Notes under the pieces: model-generated | The model's input: only the letters and a program-made list of their open reading frames with translations | Told to the model about the DNA's origin: nothing | Databases searched by the model: none | Position numbers and translations under genes: made by a program | In this document: positions 46,615 through 53,631 of the stretch, piece by piece | Numbering within the stretch: the first letter of the stretch is position 1 | Layout of the letters: each line of letters opens with the position of its first letter | Origin: Liquorilactobacillus sucicola DSM 21376 = JCM 15457 | GTDB taxonomy: Bacteria > Bacillota > Bacilli > Lactobacillales > Lactobacillaceae | Direction: 5' to 3' | Assembly (NCBI RefSeq): GCF_000612445.1 | Contig: NZ_BALC01000009.1 | Span: 1 to 64,000 of the forward strand | DNA length: 64,000 nt

Positions 46615-48075
46615 TTATTCAATTACTGCTAATACAATGAAATTTAAGATAAAGAGTAAGGTACAAACAATCATCATTGGATGAACTTCTTTAAACTTAT
46701 TTTTAGCAAGTTTAACAGCTATATAAAAGATAAAGCCAGCGGCGATTCCATAAGAGATACTATAGCATATTGCCATGAAAACAGAAGCAAAGAATGCTGG
46801 GATAGCATCTTCCAAGTTACTCCAATTGATATTCTTAAATGAGGCCATCATCATAATACCCACTACTATTAAAGCAGGGGCAGTTGCTACGCCTGGGATA
46901 ATTGCAATGAATGGAGCCAGCAAACTGCTGAGTAAAAACATAACGGCTGCAACAAGACTAGTTAGACCTGTCCTTCCTCCCACGCCTATTCCAGAAGCAC
47001 TTTCAACAAAAGTTGTCACATTTGATGTTCCAAAAATAGCTGATATAACTGATCCAATTGCATCTGAAAAAAGTGAGCGATCCATTTTTGATTTAAAACC
47101 ATGACCATTAAAAAACTCTTTTTCATCTTGCACTGAAAAAATGCCAGTTCTTTTACCCGTACCAATAAAGGTTCCAATAGTGTCAAAAATATCAGTCAAG
47201 CTGAAAGCAAAGATTGTCATTACTGCTAAAAGTAAACGGCCAGGTTCGGCAAAAAGCGATCCCATCCCCTTAGGGCCAAAAGCAGCGCCAACAGTTGTTC
47301 CTAGTTGTTGGAAGGATGCGCCCAGTGAATTTCCACCAATTAGTTCAGTATGTGTGACTCCCATTGGTATACCAATAATCGTAGTCACAATGATTCCAAT
47401 CAAAATTGCCCCACGAACATTTTTTACAACGAGAAAGATCATGACTATGAGACCTATCAAAGCTAACAAAGGAGCAGCTTGATTGAAGTTAATCAGTGCA
47501 GGAGTCACACTGCTATTAGAAACAACTGATGAAACTCCTCCTTTAAAATGTGTCGCCCCTGCATCATAAGCTGAGCCATTAATAGAGAGGATTCCACCTT
47601 TGTCTGTAATAAATTTCAGAAAACCCGCATTTTTTACCCCGATATATGCAACAAAAATCCCTATTCCACCACCAATGGCATGTTGTAAAACATCTGGGAT
47701 TGATTTTATTATCAAGCGACGAATTTTTGTTACCGTAACAATAACATTAATGACTCCGCATAAGAAAACTAATGCTAAAGCCTGCTGCCAGGAAAAACCT
47801 AACTGCAAAACAACTGTATAAGTAAAGAATGTTGCCAATCCTAAACCCGGCGCTTGCACATATGGAACATTAGCGAATAATGCCATGATCAGCGTACTAA
47901 CGGCTGAAGAAATAATGGTCGCTAAAAAGATGGCCTGCGTTGGCATTCCCGTCAATCCCAATATATTTGGTGCTACAAATAATATGTACGACATAGCAAA
48001 AAAGGTCGTCAGACCTGCTAGTACTTCTGTCGTAACATTAGTCTTGTTCTCCTCAAGCTTGAAGAACTTTTTCAT
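46615..48075 (-). CDS. NCS2-family purine permease
   Basis: A 486-residue transporter of the AzgA-like NCS2 branch, with 12-14 predicted helices. EVLAGLTTFFAMSYILFVAPNIL starts the first helix, VQAPGLGLATFFTYTVVLQ lies near residue 77, and FDTIGTFIGTGKRTGI and ESASGIGVGGRTGLTSLV are further signature loops. Members import adenine, guanine or hypoxanthine with protons. The ATG at 48075 follows AAGGGGAG; the frame is open to 48147 without a better site. The leader is too short for a purine riboswitch. Confidence 0.9.
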   Translation of the reverse strand: MKKFFKLEENKTNVTTEVLAGLTTFFAMSYILFVAPNILGLTGMPTQAIFLATIISSAVSTLIMALFANVPYVQAPGLGLATFFTYTVVLQLGFSWQQALALVFLCGVINVIVTVTKIRRLIIKSIPDVLQHAIGGGIGIFVAYIGVKNAGFLKFITDKGGILSINGSAYDAGATHFKGGVSSVVSNSSVTPALINFNQAAPLLALIGLIVMIFLVVKNVRGAILIGIIVTTIIGIPMGVTHTELIGGNSLGASFQQLGTTVGAAFGPKGMGSLFAEPGRLLLAVMTIFAFSLTDIFDTIGTFIGTGKRTGIFSVQDEKEFFNGHGFKSKMDRSLFSDAIGSVISAIFGTSNVTTFVESASGIGVGGRTGLTSLVAAVMFLLSSLLAPFIAIIPGVATAPALIVVGIMMMASFKNINWSNLEDAIPAFFASVFMAICYSISYGIAAGFIFYIAVKLAKNKFKEVHPMMIVCTLLFILNFIVLAVIE

Positions 48076-48109
48076 AATCAACAAACTCCCCTTCTTTTTA
48101 AACATTTTA

Positions 48110-48137
48110 ATTATAGCAAAAATAATTCGCCTTTCAA
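48110..48137 (-). promoter_or_regulatory. promoter of the purine permease gene
   Basis: On the minus strand TTGAAA (48132-48137), a 16-base spacer and TGCTATAAT with TATAAT at 48110-48115. The predicted leader is only about 25-30 bases. Confidence 0.65.
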
Positions 48138-48347
48138 CAAAAAACAAACTAAAATGATGATTTTTTAATTTGTTTTTTGAATGAAAAACGAATTATTCCA
48201 ACTACTTCAATTCAAATATTTCAGTAGGCGACTTAGCTTTGCTATTAACATTTTGGGCTTACCTCTGACTATTTCCACATGCATCAAAAATAGCTACTCC
48301 ATTTACAGCATTTACTGTTCACCGCTTTTTTTGCGTTATTCTTCATG

Positions 48348-48527
48348 TCACCAGCGATTAGGATTCCATAATCTGCCATCCATTTCACCTTGAGCCTGCT
48401 CTATTCGCTTAGACTGCTGTAGTGCGGTTGCAGCCATTGCCCTGAAAAAGGCACGATTTTCATACTTCATACTACTGTCTGCAGCTTCATCCAAACGCTG
48501 AATAAGCCAATCACTATGGCTCTCCAT
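48348..48527 (-). CDS. small hypothetical protein overlapping the oxidoreductase gene
   Basis: A 59-residue soluble protein starting MESHSDWLIQRLDEAADSSMKYENR, charged and mainly helical, ending NPNRW. The ATG at 48527 follows GGAAGGA and lies within the last codons of the oxidoreductase gene (14-base overlap), so translation is probably coupled. I do not recognise a family. Operon position after RNase H and the oxidoreductase is the only context. Confidence 0.6.
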   Translation of the reverse strand: MESHSDWLIQRLDEAADSSMKYENRAFFRAMAATALQQSKRIEQAQGEMDGRLWNPNRW

Positions 48528-49209
48528 AATAATCATCCTTCCGTCTTATTAAATTTATTTCGTTTTTTAGATCACTCAGTTGATCATGCCGTTCTGTAAA
48601 TTCTTCTAATATTTTCTCTAAGTCACCCTTATTTTCACTGCACGTTTCCAATTTTTGCTTTAATTTATTTTCAAACCATCGTTGCTTTTGGTCAAAATCA
48701 AAAGCACGCGGTAATTCAAGAAATTGCTGGTAATTGATCATCAATTTCTGGTGCTGTTTTTCATTTTGGTAAGAAAATTGCTCAACGATAAAAAGCGGCA
48801 TCAGAGTCATTCCCAAGTATTTAGCAAATGCTTTGAAAGGACTCAACAGTTCAGAGAGCGCTATTCCTTCTCGTCCACCGAGACGATATTCTCTTAATGG
48901 CTGTCCCAAGGAAACGACTATGCCTAATTCTTTTTTTTGCAACCATGCTGCATCTGTCATATCGAAAATTTCGTCTATCCATTGTTTTAGAAGCGCCGGG
49001 GCAGAATACCAATACAACGGAAATTGAAAAATAATTCTGTCCTTATCTCGTAAATTGTTTTTTTCAGCTATTTTATCAAAATGTCCAGCTGAATTTACTC
49101 TTAACTCATGCCAAACAACATAATTTAAATCAGATACTGCTTCTTTCAAAAAACGCTGTGTCCCTGAATCTTCGAGCCGAGGATGCGCAACAACCACTAT
49201 TGTTTCCAT
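48514..49209 (-). CDS. NAD(P)H-dependent oxidoreductase, flavodoxin-like fold
   Basis: A 231-residue flavoprotein of the KefF/MdaB/NQO-like family. TIVVVAHPRLEDSGTQRFL is the FMN phosphate-binding loop, IIFQFPLYWYSAPALLKQWIDEIF the flavin-ring contact, and VSLGQPLREYRLGGREG the second loop. Such enzymes reduce quinones or azo compounds. The C-terminal third (from about 165) is longer than usual and likely coiled coil (LKQKLETCSENKGDLEKILEEF). The ATG at 49209 follows AGGAG, 16 bases after the RNase H stop. Confidence 0.85.
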   Translation of the reverse strand: METIVVVAHPRLEDSGTQRFLKEAVSDLNYVVWHELRVNSAGHFDKIAEKNNLRDKDRIIFQFPLYWYSAPALLKQWIDEIFDMTDAAWLQKKELGIVVSLGQPLREYRLGGREGIALSELLSPFKAFAKYLGMTLMPLFIVEQFSYQNEKQHQKLMINYQQFLELPRAFDFDQKQRWFENKLKQKLETCSENKGDLEKILEEFTERHDQLSDLKNEINLIRRKDDYYGEP

Positions 49210-49225
49210 TAACTTTTTCTCCTGC

Positions 49226-49912
49226 TCAATCCATTTTATCCATTGTTTCATTTAAAAGTCGATCCACAAAAATGTTTCCTTCATTTTTTTGATGGCCTTT
49301 TGTCCATTGAAAAGCCAAACATTCAAACCGCGGTAGAAGTGTTGTCATCTGCATCCAAAGTTCCTTGTTTGCCACCTCTGTTCCAGAAGACGTCTTCCAT
49401 CCGCGACGTTTCCAGCCAAATACCCAACCCTTTTGAATCGCATCCAGAACATACCTTGAATCAAGGATTGCTAATATAGACTTGTTTTGAAGATTGTGTT
49501 CAACCAAGTATTTTAAGGCACATAAAAGTGCCATCACTTCCATCCTATTATTAGTTGCTCCCAGTTCTCCGCCAGAACGTGCAACCTGATCTGTATTCAT
49601 CTTTATCAAAAATGCCCAAGCAGCCTTATCATTTTTCTTAACATGTTGCCCCAATTTATTTCCATGATTACGCGAGCCACCATCTGTCCACAACAAAATA
49701 TCTGCTTTCTCTTTTTGGGAGCTGTGGCCTACAATGCTAGTTTTACTTCCACCCTCATTAATTAGTTTAATCCATTCCTCAGCCTCTGCTTTTTCCTGAA
49801 ACCCTTTGTACCTCGCTTGGCTGAATCCATTGATTTGTTCAAGACACTCTGACCACTTTGTATATATGCCCCTTTTTCTTCCGCGGGCAACCGCATAAAA
49901 TTTGTAGGCGAT
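49226..49912 (-). CDS. rnhA: ribonuclease HI with N-terminal caulimovirus-type domain, apparent ATC start
   Basis: A 228-residue protein. Residues about 3-50 (KFYAVARGRKRGIYTKWSEC, then INGFSQARYKGF) are the viroplasmin-like RNA-binding domain of eukaryote-type RNase H1. Residues from about 75 are RNase H, with catalytic acids in LWTDGGSR, NNRMEVMALLCAL and LDSRYV, and a distal Asp in GNIFVDRLL. It cleaves RNA in RNA-DNA hybrids. The frame is open from 49912, but no ATG, GTG or TTG exists in it before TTG codons at about 49699. An ATC at 49912 sits nine bases after GGGAG. Confidence 0.8.
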   Translation of the reverse strand: MAYKFYAVARGRKRGIYTKWSECLEQINGFSQARYKGFQEKAEAEEWIKLINEGGSKTSIVGHSSQKEKADILLWTDGGSRNHGNKLGQHVKKNDKAAWAFLIKMNTDQVARSGGELGATNNRMEVMALLCALKYLVEHNLQNKSILAILDSRYVLDAIQKGWVFGWKRRGWKTSSGTEVANKELWMQMTTLLPRFECLAFQWTKGHQKNEGNIFVDRLLNETMDKMD

Positions 49913-50182
49913 ACCTCATCTCTCCCATCGACACAAGGAATGAGTCAAAAGTAATATTTGTCCTATCCCTAGTTTCATACATGTATTTCAACAGTCACTT
50001 TTTCCCTTAAGCGTGAAGAATATGTATAGTCAACAACTGATAACTATGCTCATAATTCAAACTTAAGTCCTGGTTCACACAAACTGTCAACACATTTTCA
50101 TTATACAATAAATTAATTTTGAAGTGATAATATTGTTTTCTCAGCAGCTTAGCTCAAAATAATTCTATTTTTGTTCTAAATT

Positions 50183-50818
50183 CTAAATGTAGCAATAAAT
50201 TGAAAAAAACATTGATGCTGAACCCAAAATAACAAATAGATGCCAATATACATGTGCATATTTAACACCCTTTATACTATAAACCAATGCACCTAGCGTA
50301 AACATTATTCCACCTACTAACAGAAGCGTAAAACCACTCCATCCTAAGGTCAAAAGAAGATTTTTTATTCCTAGTAAGCATAGCCAACCCATGATAACGT
50401 AAATAATCGTTTCAATTTTTTGTTTTCTTCCCTTGGAAAAAATATGAAATAAGATTCCAGCAACTGTTAAAAACCAAATCAAAATCAACAGAAGAACGCC
50501 CTTAAGTCCGCCTATCGCAAGCAAACAATATGGTGTATATGTTCCAGCAATCAGCATAAATATACTACAATGGTCTAACACTCTAAAAACCTTTTGTGCT
50601 TTTGTAAAATACAGGCAATGGAAAAGCATCGATGCCGCATATAATACCATTAATGAAACACCATAAGTGATAAACGCCGTTAAATATAACAAATTATGAC
50701 TTGCAACAGCTTTTATAATAAGCAGAACAAGCGCGATAACACTCAGGATCAAGCCAATTCCGTGCGTTATACCACTCCAAATTTCATTCAGCAAACGTTC
50801 TTTTTTGTTCAACATCAT
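50183..50818 (-). CDS. hemolysin III family protein (PAQR-like)
   Basis: A 211-residue membrane protein with seven predicted helices. NEIWSGITHGIGLILS opens helix 1 (conserved His), LMVLYAASMLFHCLYF has the conserved Ser and His, LDHCSIFMLIAGTYTPYCL the Asp-His pair, and YAHVYWHLFVILGS the last His motif. These mark a zinc-binding PAQR/hemolysin III fold. Despite the name, a toxin role is not established for such chromosomal copies. Start ATG 50818, ten bases after AAGGA; ATG 50815 is equally possible. Confidence 0.87.
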   Translation of the reverse strand: MMLNKKERLLNEIWSGITHGIGLILSVIALVLLIIKAVASHNLLYLTAFITYGVSLMVLYAASMLFHCLYFTKAQKVFRVLDHCSIFMLIAGTYTPYCLLAIGGLKGVLLLILIWFLTVAGILFHIFSKGRKQKIETIIYVIMGWLCLLGIKNLLLTLGWSGFTLLLVGGIMFTLGALVYSIKGVKYAHVYWHLFVILGSASMFFSIYCYI

Positions 50819-51022
50819 CTTATTCAAGTCCTTCCTAACCCGTTGTCTTTATTGTAATATATTATAGCTCACTAATCAACATAATGTAGTCTTCAAGTCT
50901 AGATGATAAAAAAATACGTTTATAACATTAAACATGCATCGTTTTTATGCTGAACTGGTATGTTATAATAAGATTATTAACTATTTGATGTAAGAAAAAA
51001 TATTTGAGTGAGGGCATAAAAA

Positions 51023-51543
51023 ATGAATGATGGTCAATTTAAGAAATGGTTGGAAGAGTTTAGTCAAATAAGACTTCCGTTATGGGATGAGTTTCCTGAT
51101 TTAGAACTTTATATGGACCAATTGGTTAGTCTAGGGAACCGGTATCTCTCACCATTATTAGAAAGTGAGATAACCCCCTCGATGATAAACAGTTATGTCA
51201 AAAAAGGCTCATGCAGCGTCCAACTAAAAAAAAATATACTACTTCTAACCTAGCCGAATTAGTTGTTATCAGTTTATTAAAATCAATTTATCCACTCGAA
51301 ACTATTCGAGACGGAATTACGCAATCTTTAAAAAATAACACTATTGAAGAATCTTACAGCTATTTTGCAAATCTTTTCAACTCAACCTTGCAAAAAATCA
51401 ACTTAGAAGATGCAACACTTAATTTCAATTACAAAGATGAGCTCATTCTTCTGACTGAACAATTCTCCGTTCATTCTGTTATATATAAGATTATTGGTCA
51501 AAAGCTTATTGATTTGCAACACGCACAACAAGCCGATGTTTAA
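51023..51543 (+). pseudogene. DUF1836 family protein, frameshifted
   Basis: About 173 residues in two frames. The first part has LPLWDEFPDLELYMDQLVSLGNRYLSPLL and TPSMINSYVKKG, and the second, after the break near 51207, begins LMQRPTKKKYTTSNLAELVVISLLKSIYPL. Both match DUF1836, a putative MerR-like DNA-binding family of lactic acid bacteria. Adding one C in GGCTC restores KKGLMQRP. A -10-like TATAAT lies at 50964-50969. Function unknown; probably a transcription regulator. Confidence 0.8.
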
Positions 51544-51587
51544 AAAGTTAAATCCGAATCGTCGCTAACAACAACTTTTGCTGAACA

Positions 51588-51619
51588 TTGACACCCCTTA
51601 CTCTGCAAGGTGGTATGTT
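51588..51619 (+). promoter_or_regulatory. MerR-type promoter without an intact gene
   Basis: TTGACA (51588-51593) and TATGTT (51614-51619) are 20 bases apart, longer than normal, as in promoters bound by MerR-family regulators. The spacer has the dyad CACCCCTT/AAGGTG. Such promoters usually precede a merR-like regulator gene, which is missing here. Confidence 0.5.
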
Positions 51620-51751
51620 ATACAGAAGATTGTGCACTTCTTAACTTTAACTCAGGCGGCGCTAGCAGAGATTCGGGGTATCAACCGTGTTTATTTTCCA
51701 TAGTTACCCACACCGTACCATAGAAGCGTGCAACTAAAGCCTACCAAGGTT

Positions 51752-51789
51752 AGCCCTGTAAAATCAGACCGATTTTACAGAGCTTTTTT
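51752..51789 (+). terminator. terminator in the debris region
   Basis: GCCCTGTAAAAT pairs with ATTTTACAGAGC (one mismatch) across a short loop and is followed by TTTTTT. It marks the end of a former transcription unit. Confidence 0.65.
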
Positions 51790-52201
51790 GCATCATAGCG
51801 AAATATATAGAGCTAAAGTTCCCATATACTCTCTGGATTTCGGGTCAGTAACCATAAAATTGATTACCACCATTATCTCAGTAATTTACTTTTTAAGCAT
51901 GTTGGTCTTCAGATCCGTGTCCAAATTAGAATACCCGAGAATGATTCCTGCATAGTTCTACTAAATAATTTAGGAGGTGTTTATTTAAAATAAGCATGAC
52001 ATTATTGGAATTGATACTTCAATTGGAAAAAGCAGCGGAAGGTACTGCCTTTTTTACACTCGTTCAACTATGAGGGCGATCCCAGAGATATTCAATATTT
52101 CCATTTAAGTTAGTCAGAGTTTTTCCCGTACCCAGAGGCCAACCGATAAGGTAAATGTTCTTCACACTCTGCCCTTAACTAAACCGTAGAAAGAGGAGAT
52201 T

Positions 52202-52369
52202 GTGAATAAGTTAGTAGAATTTGCGGGCTGCCACAAAATTACGAACACTGCGAGTTCATTATTATGCGTAATTCATTTATTCACGGTAGACGAAGTATTT
52301 TGACTTATGAAATGCGCTTATACGGAATAAATAGAGGAGCTAAGTTAAAATTTATCTTTTGACACAGTC
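52202..52369 (+). repeat. dispersed 3'-UTR element, copy D, degenerate
   Basis: About 168 bases, plus orientation, aligning with copy B over its whole length. Shared parts are AAAATTACGAACA-TGCGAG near 52236-52255, GCGTAATTC, TTTTGACTTATGAAA, TGCGCTTATACGGAATAAA and AGAGGAGCTAAG. The terminal hairpin is degraded. The upstream plus-strand gene is the DUF1836 gene 660 bases away, separated by debris. It ends against the fba terminator. Confidence 0.7.
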
Positions 52370-52402
52370 AAAAAAAGCCTGAAGACTTTTTGTCTTCAGA
52401 CC
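52370..52402 (-). terminator. fba terminator
   Basis: On the minus strand CTGAAGAC (52392-52399) pairs with GTCTTCAG (52379-52386) across five A and is followed by GCTTTTTTT. It lies 22 bases after the fba stop. Confidence 0.75.
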
Positions 52403-52423
52403 TTGATAGCTTAAATAAAATTA

Positions 52424-53287
52424 TTATTTAACTGATGGTGTACCAAACCAATCAATGCGTTCCTTAACAACATCTGTAATAGCTTGTGCCCCAGGAGCAA
52501 GTAACTTACGAGGATCGTAACCCTTGCCTTCAAGGTCCTTACCAGCTTCAATATATTTACGAGTTGCATCAGCAAATGCCAATTGACATTCAGTGTTAAC
52601 ATTAACCTTTGAAACACCCAATGAAATAGCCTTTTGAATTTGTTCCTTAGGAATACCTGAACCACCGTGTAATACAAGCGGTGTTGAGATTTCAGCTGCA
52701 AGTTCCTTCAGACGATCAAAATGAAGTCCCTTCCAGTTTGCTGGGTACTTACCATGGATGTTACCAATACCACATGCCAAGTAATCAACACCTGTTGCAG
52801 CAATTTTCTTAGCTTCTTCGACATCAGCTAATTCACCTTCACCGATGATACCGTCTTCTTCACCACCGATTGAACCAACTTCAGCTTCAACAGAAATGTT
52901 CTTTGCATGAGCCAAAGCAACAATTTCCTTTGTTTTTTCTAAGTTTTCTTCAAATGGTAAATCATGGCCATCGAACATAACGGATGTGTATCCAACTTCA
53001 ATACATTCCTTAGCAGCTTCGTAGTTCCCATGATCAAGATGCATGATAACTGGAACTGTGATTCCCATTGATTTAACCGTTTGTTGAACCAAGTTAAGAC
53101 ATAATTCATAACCACCCATGTACTTACCAGCACCCATTGAAGTTTGAACTAAAATTGGTGTGTTTGTTTCTTGAGCAGCAGCAAGAATAGAACGAGTCCA
53201 TTCCAAGTTGTTAATATTGAATGCCCCAACTGCATAATGACCTTTGCGAGCAGCAGCAAAGATTTCGTTACCGTTTACGATTGACAT
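52424..53287 (-). CDS. fba: class II fructose-1,6-bisphosphate aldolase
   Basis: A 287-residue zinc aldolase of glycolysis. VPVIMHLDHGNYEAAKECI near residue 85 contains the catalytic Asp and first zinc His, SVEAEVGSIGGEEDG near 132 the next, ACGIGNIHGKYPANWKGLHFD near 175 the second zinc His, and LVLHGGSGIP near 208 the third. Codon choice is more regular than in its neighbours, as for a highly expressed gene. The ATG follows TTAGGAGG. Single gene with its own terminator. Confidence 0.96.
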   Translation of the reverse strand: MSIVNGNEIFAAARKGHYAVGAFNINNLEWTRSILAAAQETNTPILVQTSMGAGKYMGGYELCLNLVQQTVKSMGITVPVIMHLDHGNYEAAKECIEVGYTSVMFDGHDLPFEENLEKTKEIVALAHAKNISVEAEVGSIGGEEDGIIGEGELADVEEAKKIAATGVDYLACGIGNIHGKYPANWKGLHFDRLKELAAEISTPLVLHGGSGIPKEQIQKAISLGVSKVNVNTECQLAFADATRKYIEAGKDLEGKGYDPRKLLAPGAQAITDVVKERIDWFGTPSVK

Positions 53288-53460
53288 AAAACAGCCTCCT
53301 AAAATATATTACTCATTCGAGTACGTCTATATTCTAACACAGTTTGCAAACAAAGAGCATTAATATTTGCAAGTTTTTTCACTAAAGTAAATCCACAAAG
53401 ACAATATTTACAACCCTAAGAGCCGAATTATTCTGCTGCTGATTTTTGTGAATTAACCTT

Positions 53461-53631
53461 TTAGCTATCTGTATTTCTTTTTTGATTAACTTTCACTGGA
53501 TCGACTAACGGGCAGCCCACATCATCACAATTATGACAACCCTTAGCACCTTGTCGTTTGATAAACCTGGTGTAAACCACATAGCCAAAGCTCCCAAAAA
53601 TAACGATCCCCAGAACAATTGTAGCTATCAT
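53461..53631 (-). CDS. FeoB-associated Cys-rich membrane protein
   Basis: A 56-residue protein: an N-terminal membrane helix (MIATIVLGIVIFGSFGYVVY) followed by a basic linker and a cysteine cluster (GCHNCDDVGCP), ending with a Lys/Asn tail. This is the form of the FeoB-associated small protein family, thought to help ferrous iron transport or act as a FeoC substitute. The ATG overlaps the feoB stop by one base (TAATG), and AGGAGG lies inside the feoB end. It closes the feo operon. The gap to fba (53288-53460) holds no further gene. Confidence 0.85.
   Translation of the reverse strand: MIATIVLGIVIFGSFGYVVYTRFIKRQGAKGCHNCDDVGCPLVDPVKVNQKRNTDS

Larger units (their letters stand above)
51544..52201. 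other. gene-debris region
   Basis: No complete gene. I see a MerR-type promoter (51588-51619), then a short stretch LTLTQAALAEIRGINRVYFP (about 51637-51700) like the end of an aldo/keto reductase, and then a terminator (51752-51789). Beyond are two overlapping scraps: plus strand 51995-52108 with IIGIDTSIGKSS (vaguely like an IS110 transposase start), and minus strand 52064-52165, MKNIYLIGWPLGTGKT with a P-loop. At most one of those two can be real. Copy D of the dispersed element follows. Confidence 0.45.

Noticed and set aside
46775-47482. Plus-strand open frames opposite the purine permease
   Set aside because: They are antisense shadows of a clear 486-residue transporter and show no start signals.
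48076-48350. Possible purine riboswitch or PurR box before the NCS2 permease
   Set aside because: The promoter lies so close to the start that the leader is about 25-30 bases, and no PurR-type motif is present.
51728-51955. Plus-strand open frame of 75 codons in the debris region
   Set aside because: It contains a terminator (51752-51789) inside its first codons and has no ribosome site.
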